Assembly: GCF_003955685.1 (NCBI RefSeq)
Contig: NZ_RXHJ01000015.1
Location: forward strand, 1-64,000
Source of the DNA: Corynebacterium hylobatis
Lineage (GTDB): Bacteria > Actinomycetota > Actinomycetes > Mycobacteriales > Mycobacteriaceae
Length of the DNA: 64,000 nucleotides
Direction: 5' to 3'
Within the stretch, counting starts at the first letter, position 1, and every line of letters begins with the position of its first letter. The position numbers were made by a program, and so were the translations under genes. Positions 53,096-60,681 of this stretch are shown here, piece by piece. The notes under the pieces are model-generated. The model was not told the DNA's origin, made no database searches, and was given only the letters and a program-made list of their open reading frames with translations.

Positions 53096-54193
53096 GTGAC
53101 CGACCCTGAGCTCAAGGCCGATCCGTCGCGTACTGACGCTGTCATTCTCGTGGGAGGCCGCGGCACCCGCCTGCGCCCCCTGACGGTGAACACCCCGAAG
53201 CCGATGCTGCCCACCGCGGGCTATCCCTTCCTCCAGCACCTGCTGGCCCGTATCCGGGCCGCCGGGATCACCCATGTGGTGCTGGGGACCTCTTACAGGG
53301 CTGAGGTCTTCGAGGAGTACTTCGGTGACGGTTCGGAGATGGGCCTGGAGATCGAGTACGTCGTGGAGGAGGAGGCCCTGGGCACCGGCGGCGGCATCCG
53401 CAACGTCTACGACCTCCTGCGCCATGACACGGTGATGGTCTTCAACGGTGATGTTCTCGGCGGCACCGACCTGCGTGCCATCCTGGACACACACACCTCC
53501 CGCCAGGCTGACCTGACCATGCATCTGGTGCGTGTCGCCGATCCGCGGGCCTTCGGCTGCGTGCCCACCGACGAGGAGGGGCGCGTGCTGGAGTTTCTGG
53601 AGAAGACCGAGGACCCGCCGACCGACCAGATCAACGCCGGCTGTTACGTCTTCCGGCGCGAGCTCATTGAGGAGATCCCCGCGGGCCGGGTCGTCTCCGT
53701 CGAGCGTGAGACTTTCCCGGCGCTGCTGGAGCAGGGCCGGCGCGTCTACGGACATGTGGACAACGCCTACTGGCGGGACATGGGCCGCCCCGACGACTTC
53801 GTCCGGGGCTCCTCGGATCTCGTGCGCGGCATCGCGCACTCGCCGCTGCTTGAGGGGCGTACCGGGGAGGCGCTCATCGACGCCACCGCAGGTATCGCCG
53901 CAGGTTCCATCCTGGTCGGCGGCACCTGGGTGGGGCGCGGCTCGGAGATCGGGGCCGGCTGCCGCCTGGATGATTCCGTGGTCTTCGACGGCGTGACCAT
54001 CGAGCCGGGAGCGGTCATCCGTGACTCCATCATCGCCGCAGGTGCGCGTATCGGTGCGAACGCCCGAATCACCAGCTGCGTCATCGGCGAGGGAGCCCAG
54101 ATCGGGGCCCGCTGTGAGCTCGTGGGTGGGATGAGGGTGTGGCCGGGGGTGGTCATCCCGGACAACGGGGTGCGTTTTTCCTCGGATGCGTGA
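53096..54193 (+). CDS. manC: Mannose-1-phosphate guanylyltransferase
   Basis: A 365-residue NDP-sugar pyrophosphorylase. The N-terminal nucleotidyltransferase has GGRGTRLRPLT and KPMLPTAG, and VFNGDVLGG in the middle. The C-terminus is a left-handed beta-helix with hexapeptide repeats (IAAGSILVGGTWVGRGSEIG). GTG 53096 follows GAAAGGA; the longer frame overlaps wbbL. Its product GDP-mannose fits the adjacent manB and manA. A glucose-1-phosphate thymidylyltransferase role cannot be wholly excluded by sequence alone. Confidence 0.88.
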   Translation: MTDPELKADPSRTDAVILVGGRGTRLRPLTVNTPKPMLPTAGYPFLQHLLARIRAAGITHVVLGTSYRAEVFEEYFGDGSEMGLEIEYVVEEEALGTGGGIRNVYDLLRHDTVMVFNGDVLGGTDLRAILDTHTSRQADLTMHLVRVADPRAFGCVPTDEEGRVLEFLEKTEDPPTDQINAGCYVFRRELIEEIPAGRVVSVERETFPALLEQGRRVYGHVDNAYWRDMGRPDDFVRGSSDLVRGIAHSPLLEGRTGEALIDATAGIAAGSILVGGTWVGRGSEIGAGCRLDDSVVFDGVTIEPGAVIRDSIIAAGARIGANARITSCVIGEGAQIGARCELVGGMRVWPGVVIPDNGVRFSSDA

Positions 54194-54275
54194 CGACACG
54201 CCGGTAAACCTGGGAATTGTTGCCAGAATTTTGACCACCCCCCATATGTAGTGCCCCCGGCAATCACCCCCGCGC

Positions 54276-54342
54276 ATTTTTGGTTGTGACTGCTGTGACT
54301 GGTGGGATTGGTGACCTGCGATTATGGCGGGCAACCAAAAAT
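54276..54342. repeat. 11-bp inverted repeat upstream of whcD
   Basis: ATTTTTGGTTG at 54276-54286 is matched exactly by CAACCAAAAAT at 54332-54342, 45 bases apart. The AT-rich arms stand out in this GC-rich DNA and lie just upstream of the whcD promoter, so they may be an operator pair or cruciform. Confidence 0.5.
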
Positions 54343-54357
54343 TCCCGTTAGTATCGG

Positions 54358-54387
54358 TTGACGACATTTAGTGATCAGGTGTCTAAT
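54358..54387 (+). promoter_or_regulatory. Candidate whcD promoter
   Basis: TTGACG at 54358-54363 and TCTAAT at 54382-54387 are 18 bases apart. A leader of about 40 bases with GGAGAAGGGGG then precedes the ATG at 54430. Confidence 0.55.
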
Positions 54388-54429
54388 CGCATCAGTGTTA
54401 AAGGTAACCGAACGGAGAAGGGGGACAGC

Positions 54430-54747
54430 ATGGACAACATGGCTGACGGCACCGTTCTCCGTGGAGGAATGAGCAGCATCACCGGAGCGGCAGTGGAAAT
54501 GAGCCTGGACGAGCTTTTCGGAGCCGTGGAGCAGGAATGGCAGGACCAGGCCCTCTGCGCGCAGACCGATCCGGAGGCTTTCTTTCCCGAGAAGGGCGGC
54601 TCCACCCGGGAGGCCAAGCGCATCTGCATGGCCTGCGCGGTCCGCGATGAGTGTCTCGAGTACGCACTCGAGCATGATGAACGTTTCGGTATCTGGGGCG
54701 GACTTTCCGACCGGGAACGCCGTCGCCTGAAGAAGCAGATCGGTTAG
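54430..54747 (+). CDS. whcD: WhiB-family regulator WhcD (WhiB2 type)
   Basis: A 105-residue Fe-S protein with the four WhiB cysteines (Cys43, Cys66, Cys69, Cys75), the GIWGG turn at 87-91 and a basic C-terminal tail (DRERRRLKKQIG). This is the WhiB2/WhcD type that in corynebacteria works with WhiA on cell-division genes. ATG 54430 follows a strong purine-rich site; the upstream in-frame extension is not conserved. A terminator follows. Confidence 0.93.
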   Translation: MDNMADGTVLRGGMSSITGAAVEMSLDELFGAVEQEWQDQALCAQTDPEAFFPEKGGSTREAKRICMACAVRDECLEYALEHDERFGIWGGLSDRERRRLKKQIG

Positions 54748-54762
54748 GAAACCATCACCTGT

Positions 54763-54782
54763 GGCCCTGTCTCCACAGGGCC
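54763..54782 (+). terminator. Intrinsic terminator of whcD
   Basis: GGCCCTGT/ACAGGGCC form an 8-bp stem around CTCC, followed by TTTCTCT. Confidence 0.75.
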
Positions 54783-54806
54783 TTTCTCTGATTCAGGCTC
54801 CCCGGA

Positions 54807-55262
54807 TCACCACTGGAAACCGGGGTCGATGTCCCGCGGGTCCAGGTTGAGGAACTGGGACACCAGGACGGTCAGAATCGTCGCCAGCAGCTCCTCGCGC
54901 TCCTGCGGGTGGGCGGTGCGCTGCTCGATGGGCATCCGGAAGACCACGATCCGGGCCCGGGTGGGCCTGCCCTGCGGGTCCACGCCCGCCGGAATGATCC
55001 GGCCCAGGGGCACAGGGCCGTCGGCCACGATTTCGTCGGGCATCACGGTCATGTCGGCCCGCAGCTGCATCCGGGGCACGGTGTCCACCGCGATGTCCAG
55101 ACCGGCCAGCTGCTCCGGGAAGGAGTGCTGGATGGGGGCGTAGGCCTCGAGGACCGCTACGTCGAAGGACTCCGCCCGGGTGCGGTAGCGGGGGGCGGCC
55201 ATGGGCAGGAGCGGGCCGCGCAGCCCCCTGCCGTGCCGGTCGCGGTGGGTCCTGATGTGCAT
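54807..55262 (-). CDS. Zincin-like metallopeptidase family protein, HExxH not found
   Basis: A 151-residue protein of the small actinobacterial zincin-like (DUF1025) type, with VFRMPIEQRTAHPQEREELL and DPRDIDPGFQW near the end. Where active relatives carry HExxH, the sequence reads LLATILTVLVSQFL, so the zinc site is missing and activity is unlikely. ATG 55262 lies 8 bases behind a -10 box. It is convergent with whcD. Confidence 0.72.
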   Translation of the reverse strand: MHIRTHRDRHGRGLRGPLLPMAAPRYRTRAESFDVAVLEAYAPIQHSFPEQLAGLDIAVDTVPRMQLRADMTVMPDEIVADGPVPLGRIIPAGVDPQGRPTRARIVVFRMPIEQRTAHPQEREELLATILTVLVSQFLNLDPRDIDPGFQW

Positions 55263-55270
55263 GGCAACAG

Positions 55271-55276
55271 ATCATA
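55271..55276 (-). promoter_or_regulatory. -10 box for the zincin-like gene
   Basis: On the minus strand TATGAT ends 8 bases before the ATG at 55262. Confidence 0.5.
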
Positions 55277-55337
55277 GGGGGTGGCTACCGGAAACGGCGC
55301 GCGGCGCGCGGTGTTACCGGAATCTCAAGGGAGGGTT

Positions 55338-55343
55338 TAGACT
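55338..55343 (+). promoter_or_regulatory. -10 box for DUF3499 gene
   Basis: TAGACT ends 8 bases before the GTG at 55352. Confidence 0.5.
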
Positions 55344-55351
55344 CGGGTTCT

Positions 55352-55786
55352 GTGAGCCAGTTTCGACGTTGTTCCCGCCCGGGCTGCGGCAAACCTGCCG
55401 TGGCAACCATGACATACGCCTACGCCGAGTCCACCGCAGTGGTGGGTCCGCTGGCGCCCGCCGCCGAGCCCCACAGCTGGGACCTGTGCGACCACCACGC
55501 GGAGAAGATCACCGCGCCGCTCGGCTGGGAGATGCTTCGCGTCAACCACATCGACATCGATGACGATGAGGACCTCACCGCCCTCGCCGAGGCTGTCCGC
55601 GAGGCCGGCCGCGTCACCAGCGGACTCGTCGAATCAGAGGGGCCCGACCTTGATCCGGTGGACCCGTCCGACCCGGAGACCTCCATCCATCCGGTCCATC
55701 AGTCCAAGCGGGTCAACGAGGAGCGGCAGCGCCGCCGTTCGCATCTTCGCCTGGTCGAGAGTGACGGCGGGGACTCCGAGGAGTAG
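55352..55786 (+). CDS. DUF3499 family protein
   Basis: A 144-residue actinobacterial protein. The N-terminal part has CSRPGCGKPAVATMTYAY and WDLCDHHAEKIT, a Cys/His arrangement suggestive of a zinc ribbon. The tail is acidic. Function unknown; it is routinely found before manB in this order. Confidence 0.85.
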   Translation: MSQFRRCSRPGCGKPAVATMTYAYAESTAVVGPLAPAAEPHSWDLCDHHAEKITAPLGWEMLRVNHIDIDDDEDLTALAEAVREAGRVTSGLVESEGPDLDPVDPSDPETSIHPVHQSKRVNEERQRRRSHLRLVESDGGDSEE

Positions 55787-55889
55787 TCCGGCTGCCCCGC
55801 AGGGAGTTTCCAGCCCTGCAGGGTATTATTCTCTGCTTAGTGTCGGGCCCGCCCCCTGGGCCCCGAAGTAGAAAGCGACCCTGGCACCC

Positions 55890-57266
55890 ATGTCATCCCT
55901 GCTCACCCGCGAAGACGTCTGCTCCGTGATCAAGGCCTACGACGTCCGTGGGATCGTCGGCGAACAGATCACCCCCGAGTTCATCCGGGGGACCGGCGCC
56001 GCCTTCGCCCATCTGCTGCGCGGTGAGGGTGAAAGCACTGTCGCCGTCGGCCATGACATGCGTCCCTCCTCCCCGGAACTGGCCGCCGCCTTCGCCGAGG
56101 GCGTGACCTCGCAGGGGCTGGACGTGGTCATGCTGGGCCTGACCTCCACCGACGAGCTCTACTTCGCCGCCGGTACCCTCGGCTGCGCCGGGGCGATGTT
56201 CACCGCCTCACACAACCCCGCCCAGTACAACGGCATCAAGCTGTGCCGCTCGGGTGCCCGCCCGGTCAGCCAGGACACGGGCCTGGCCCAGATCATCGAC
56301 ATGCTCGTCGACGGTGTCCCGGCCCACGGTGGACCGGCGGGCTCGGTCACTGAACGGGATGTGCTGGCTGACTACGGTGCCTACCTGCGTGGACTGGTGG
56401 ACCTGGCCGATATCCGCCCGTTGGTCGTCGCCGTCGACGCCGCCAACGGCATGGGCGGGCACACCGTGCCGGAGGTGTTCAAGGGTCTGCCGCTGGACAT
56501 CCGCCCGCTCTACTTTGAGCTGGACGGCACCTTCCCCAACCACGAGGCCAACCCGCTGGACCCCAAGAACCTCGTCGACCTGCAGAAGTTCACCGTGGAG
56601 CAGGGGGCGGACATCGGCCTGGCCTTCGACGGCGACGCCGACCGCTGTTTCGTCATCGATGAAAAGGGTGAGCCGGTGAGCCCTTCGGCGATCTGCGCGG
56701 TCGTCGCGAAGCGCTACCTTGCGGAGCACGCGGGGGCGACCATCATCCACAATCTCATCACCTCGAAGTCGGTGCCGGAGATCATCGCCGAGGAGGGCGG
56801 CACCGCCGTGCGCACGCGCGTGGGCCACTCCTTCATCAAGTCCACGATGGCCGAGACCGGCGCCGTATTCGGCGGCGAGCACTCCGCCCACTACTACTTC
56901 ACCGAATTCTTCAACGCCGACTCCGGCATACTCGCCGCCATGCACGTCCTGGCTGCCCTAGGTGCCCAGGACCGCCCGCTGAGTGAGATGATGGCCGAGT
57001 ACAACCGTTACGAGGCTTCCGGGGAGATCAACTCCACCGTTGCGGACCAGGCGGCCAGCACCCGGGCTGTGCTCGACGCCTTCGCGGACCGCATCGTCTC
57101 TGTGGACCGCCTCGACGGGGTCACCGTCGAACTCAAGGGCACCAGTGCGTGGTTCAACGTGCGTGCCTCCAACACCGAACCACTGCTGCGTCTCAACGTG
57201 GAGGCCCCCACCCGCGGTGAGGTCGACGAACTCGTCGCCGAGATCCTCGCCGTCATCCGCGCCTGA
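55890..57266 (+). CDS. manB: Phosphomannomutase
   Basis: Interconverts mannose-6-P and mannose-1-P. The 458-residue protein has the phosphoserine loop TASHNPAQYNGIK, the metal loop DGDADRCFVI and the phosphate-binding RASNTEPLLRL of the alpha-D-phosphohexomutase family. It supplies manC with mannose-1-P. About 100 bases separate it from the DUF3499 gene. Confidence 0.94.
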   Translation: MSSLLTREDVCSVIKAYDVRGIVGEQITPEFIRGTGAAFAHLLRGEGESTVAVGHDMRPSSPELAAAFAEGVTSQGLDVVMLGLTSTDELYFAAGTLGCAGAMFTASHNPAQYNGIKLCRSGARPVSQDTGLAQIIDMLVDGVPAHGGPAGSVTERDVLADYGAYLRGLVDLADIRPLVVAVDAANGMGGHTVPEVFKGLPLDIRPLYFELDGTFPNHEANPLDPKNLVDLQKFTVEQGADIGLAFDGDADRCFVIDEKGEPVSPSAICAVVAKRYLAEHAGATIIHNLITSKSVPEIIAEEGGTAVRTRVGHSFIKSTMAETGAVFGGEHSAHYYFTEFFNADSGILAAMHVLAALGAQDRPLSEMMAEYNRYEASGEINSTVADQAASTRAVLDAFADRIVSVDRLDGVTVELKGTSAWFNVRASNTEPLLRLNVEAPTRGEVDELVAEILAVIRA

Positions 57267-57299
57267 GGCACGCACAGCCTGTTGGCAGACAGGTGAGGA

Positions 57300-57305
57300 T
57301 ATCCT
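57300..57305 (+). promoter_or_regulatory. -10 box upstream of the SIS-like gene
   Basis: TATCCT ends 7 bases before the ATG at 57313, so a promoter exists inside the manB-manA cluster. Confidence 0.45.
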
Positions 57306-57312
57306 GGACCGC

Positions 57313-58314
57313 ATGGATAACAGCTCCCTTGAGGCCTATATGGACGGCTCCACCTACAACCGGGAGACGGTGAAGTTCTACGACGTCGCTCATGAGGGCG
57401 CGCAGATCCGCGCCGTCGCCGGTGCGATCCCGGCGTTGCAGGGGATCCACGGACTGGCGCCACGCAGCGTGGTGGTCATCGCCTCCGACCATGTGGCGGA
57501 CGCCTCCGCCCGCTTCGTCTCCCGCATGCGCTCCCCCCTGCGCGTGCCGTTGGTGATCACCGACGCTCTGCCCAACTATGTCGGTGCCCTCGACATGGTG
57601 GTGATCCTGGGTGACCGCGCGGATGCCCCGGACATCTCCCAGGCGATGATCAACGCCGACCGCCGGGGTGCGACCACCATCCTCGTCGGCCCGCCCCGCG
57701 GTCCGATCCTGGAGGACGCTCCCGATGACACCGTCGTCATCCCGGCACTGCCCACCGTCTACGGGGCCTCCCCGGCGCGTTCCATCACAGCCCTGAGTAC
57801 CGTGCTGGACCTGCTGGAGGAGAATCCCGACCTTGTCACCCAGCGGCTGGCGGATACTGCCACCTGCGTCGATGACGAGCTCGAACAGCTCTCGCCCGAG
57901 CGGGACGCGGTGGTCAACCCCGGTCGGCAGCTGCGTGAATACGCCGACCTGGCGCGCGTGGTGCACACCGGCCAGGGCCGTCCCGGCTTCGCCATCGCTG
58001 AACTCATGGCCGTGATCTGGTCGCTCAAGGGTATCCCCTCCGGTGCGGCCGCCCTCGAGGAGATCGAACTGCCCCCGCCGGCACCCGCGCACGACCTCTT
58101 CCATGATCCGCTGCTGGATGGCCCGACTGATTTGCTAGCCTTGAAGGCTGTTGTCTGGGCCGAGGACCCGGAGGTGGCCGCCACGCTGCCCAACGCCCTC
58201 GCCGCCAACTGCGACACCCCGGGCACGGGTCCGTTGGCCGCCGCACTGAAACTGATCACCAGGGGCCTCGCGGCAACCGCCTACGACCTGCCCGAAGCAC
58301 CATCGGAGGACTAA
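57313..58314 (+). CDS. Phosphosugar-binding (SIS-like) protein between manB and manA
   Basis: A 333-residue protein of the phosphoglucose/phosphomannose isomerase-like (SIS) type. SVVVIASDHVADASARF and VVILGDRADAP are the two Rossmann-like strand-turn elements of the SIS fold. The usual catalytic Glu/His of PMI-type isomerases is not obvious, so it may only bind phosphosugars. Conserved in this position (Rv3256c-like). The stop is 2 bases before the manA ATG. Confidence 0.72.
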   Translation: MDNSSLEAYMDGSTYNRETVKFYDVAHEGAQIRAVAGAIPALQGIHGLAPRSVVVIASDHVADASARFVSRMRSPLRVPLVITDALPNYVGALDMVVILGDRADAPDISQAMINADRRGATTILVGPPRGPILEDAPDDTVVIPALPTVYGASPARSITALSTVLDLLEENPDLVTQRLADTATCVDDELEQLSPERDAVVNPGRQLREYADLARVVHTGQGRPGFAIAELMAVIWSLKGIPSGAAALEEIELPPPAPAHDLFHDPLLDGPTDLLALKAVVWAEDPEVAATLPNALAANCDTPGTGPLAAALKLITRGLAATAYDLPEAPSED

Positions 58315-58318
58315 CTAG

Positions 58319-59479
58319 ATGCAGAAGCTGACCGGCACGCTCCGGAGCTACCCCTGGGGATCCCGCACCCTCATCCCGGAGCTGCGCGGACTCCCCTCAC
58401 CCTCCGGCCGGCCAGAGGCGGAGCTGTGGTTCGGAGCCCACCCGGTCGGATCGTCCACCATCGCTGACCGTGCCCTGACCGAGATCATCGCCGAGGACCC
58501 TGTCTCGGCTCTCGGGGAACGCGTGTACCGGCAGTACGGTGACAGCCTGCCCTTCCTGCTGAAGCTCCTCGCTGCCGCCGAGCCGCTATCCTTGCAGGCC
58601 CACCCCTCGGCGGAACAGGCCCGGGAGGGTTTCGAGAGGGAGAACGCGCAGGGCATCCCCCTCAACGCCGGCAACCGCAACTACCGCGACCCGCGGCATA
58701 AACCTGAGCTGGTCGTGGCGCTCACGGACTTCCACGCCATGGTGGGTTTCCGTCCCCTCGACCAGACTCTCGAGCTCTTCTCCGTGCTGGACTGCCCGCA
58801 GCTGGACCGCTACCTGACCATCCTCGACCCGGGGTCCGAGTCCGACAGCCTGCGCGGGTTGTTCACCACGTGGATCACCATCCCCACGTCCGCCCGCACG
58901 AAGCTCATCGACGCCGTCGTCGAGGCGGCACGTGCCCGGCTTGACCGCGGGGACTGGATCTCCGGGGTGCTGACCACCGTGCTGGAGCTGGAGGAGCGCT
59001 ACCCCGGGGATATCGGTGTTCTGGGCGCACTGCTGCTCAACCACATCCACCTCAGTCCGGGGGAGGGCGTCTATCTGGATGCCGGCCACCTGCACGCCTA
59101 TGTCAGAGGTCTGGGGGTGGAGGTGATGGCCAACTCCGACAACGTCCTGCGCGGGGGTCTGACCTCCAAATATGTCGACGTGCCGGAGCTGGTGCGCATC
59201 CTCGACTTCGCCTCGGTGGACAGCCCCGTGGTCACCTCCTGCGGAGGTGAGTACACGGTCCCTGCAGAGGAGTTCACTCTCCTGCACTGCCTGGTCTCGG
59301 CGGGGTCACCCCGTGAGATCGACCACGATGGTCCCACCATCGCGCTGTGCACCTCCGGCACCGTCCGGATCGGGGATCTGGAGCTGGCCCCCGGTGAGGC
59401 GGCGTGGATCCCTGCTTCTGCTTCGGCATGTGTTGCCACCTCCACAGGGACGGGCGAGCTGTTCATCGCGAGTGCCTGA
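58319..59479 (+). CDS. manA: Mannose-6-phosphate isomerase
   Basis: A 386-residue type I phosphomannose isomerase (zinc enzyme) linking fructose-6-P and mannose-6-P. Conserved parts are PEAELWFGAHP and LLKLLAAAEPLSLQAHPS near the N-terminus, RDPRHKPELVVAL, and YLDAGHLHAYVRGLGVE. It lies immediately behind the SIS-like gene and is probably coupled to it. Confidence 0.94.
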   Translation: MQKLTGTLRSYPWGSRTLIPELRGLPSPSGRPEAELWFGAHPVGSSTIADRALTEIIAEDPVSALGERVYRQYGDSLPFLLKLLAAAEPLSLQAHPSAEQAREGFERENAQGIPLNAGNRNYRDPRHKPELVVALTDFHAMVGFRPLDQTLELFSVLDCPQLDRYLTILDPGSESDSLRGLFTTWITIPTSARTKLIDAVVEAARARLDRGDWISGVLTTVLELEERYPGDIGVLGALLLNHIHLSPGEGVYLDAGHLHAYVRGLGVEVMANSDNVLRGGLTSKYVDVPELVRILDFASVDSPVVTSCGGEYTVPAEEFTLLHCLVSAGSPREIDHDGPTIALCTSGTVRIGDLELAPGEAAWIPASASACVATSTGTGELFIASA

Positions 59480-59500
59480 GGTCGCTCCCGGGTTCCGCGC

Positions 59501-60154
59501 CTAATCCGGCAGGCTGGAGCCTGCGGGGGCGGGCTGCGGGGTTGTGGTGGCTGGAGTGGTCGGGGCCTGCGTGGGTGCCGTGGCAGGTGCGGCAGGTTCC
59601 GGGGTCGCCGGCTCTACGGGGGTGGGAGTGCCGGTATCCGGCGTCGGCGGCGTGGTGGTGGTCTGCGTCTGCTCCGGCCCCGGGGGAGTGGTGGTGGGCC
59701 CGGTATTCTCGGGCCTGCCGGAAACCGTCACCGCCCCGGTGGGGGCCGGGGACGGCGTCGGCTGAGCGGCGGCCGGTTCCGGGGTTGTGGGTGTGTCCAT
59801 GATGTTCTCCGGCCGGTAGATCACCGTGGGGCCGATGTCGGTGGGTGCTGCCTGGACCACCGCGTTGGGTGCCAGATAGGGATCATCGGCGGGGGCTGCG
59901 GCTGGCGCGGGTGCGGTGTTCGCCGTGGATATTCTGGATTCCCCGGGGTCCGGAGTGGGCGCGATCTGACCAGCGGTATCGGAATTTGTGGATACCTCGG
60001 CGGTGACCGTGGCAATATCAGAGGCGGAAGGAGTGGAGGGCGTGCTTGCGCGCCATACTCCGTACCCGACGGCGGCCGCAGCGAGCAGGCCAACGGCGAT
60101 AAAGAGGTAGACGCGACGCTTCTCGGTGTTCACCTGGCCCTTTGTCCCTTCCAT
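59501..60154 (-). CDS. Membrane-anchored Pro/Thr-rich extracellular protein
   Basis: A 217-residue protein. After a short basic cytoplasmic segment there is one membrane helix (about 16-37: RVYLFIAVGLLAAAAVGYGVW). The rest is Pro/Ala/Thr-rich and low complexity (for example TPEPAAPATAPTQAP), predicted disordered and outside the membrane. No fold is recognised; it may span the cell wall. ATG 60154 is preferred over an upstream in-frame ATG. It is convergent with manA. Confidence 0.75.
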   Translation of the reverse strand: MEGTKGQVNTEKRRVYLFIAVGLLAAAAVGYGVWRASTPSTPSASDIATVTAEVSTNSDTAGQIAPTPDPGESRISTANTAPAPAAAPADDPYLAPNAVVQAAPTDIGPTVIYRPENIMDTPTTPEPAAAQPTPSPAPTGAVTVSGRPENTGPTTTPPGPEQTQTTTTPPTPDTGTPTPVEPATPEPAAPATAPTQAPTTPATTTPQPAPAGSSLPD

Positions 60155-60163
60155 GAAACGTAC

Positions 60164-60184
60164 TGGTAACAACTTGGTAACAAC
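60164..60184. repeat. Two direct 10-bp repeats, OmpR/MtrA-box-like
   Basis: TGGTAACAAC occurs at 60164-60173 and again at 60175-60184, an 11-base period, in the region between divergent genes at 60154 and 60269. Tandem half-sites one helix turn apart are typical of OmpR-type response regulators, which include MtrA. Confidence 0.5.
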
Positions 60185-60268
60185 ATAGCAGAAAACATGT
60201 GCGCGGACGTTTATTCCGCGGGATCACCACAGGTCCCGCACGCGCATTCGGAGAGGACATGGACGAAA

Positions 60269-60622
60269 ATGACCACCTGGGATGTCGCCATCTTCGGCGA
60301 GGACGACAACATCGATTTCCTTGATGAGCTCGCGGATCTCGATAACGAGGACATTGTGGAGGCGGTCCGTGATGCCTGCCTGCTGGTGCTGAAGCAGCCG
60401 AAGGTCACGGAGGTTGAGCGGCTGAATGGATTGGCGGCAGCGACGATCGCGGCCATCTGGGCGGGCGCGCCCTTCTCCGCCGGAGAGGTCGCCGATTCCT
60501 ACCCCTTCATCCGCGAGCTCATCGGCTCCGGAGACGAGATCCTCAACGAGGCCGCGGCCGAGCTGCTGGAGACCGTGGGGGAGGAAGAGGACGTGGAGGC
60601 CTTCGTAGAGGCGGTCTCCTAG
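60269..60622 (+). CDS. DUF4259 family protein
   Basis: A 117-residue acidic protein opening MTTWDVAIFGEDDNIDFLDEL, the typical DUF4259 N-terminus. Function unknown. ATG 60269 is chosen as the conserved start; GAGAGGA lies upstream, somewhat far (12 bases). It precedes sahH. Confidence 0.82.
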   Translation: MTTWDVAIFGEDDNIDFLDELADLDNEDIVEAVRDACLLVLKQPKVTEVERLNGLAAATIAAIWAGAPFSAGEVADSYPFIRELIGSGDEILNEAAAELLETVGEEEDVEAFVEAVS

Positions 60623-60681
60623 CGCCGGTGAACAGCGCTAGGGTGTGAGGGACCCGTTTCTTCCCGGAGAAGGAGTTCCCC

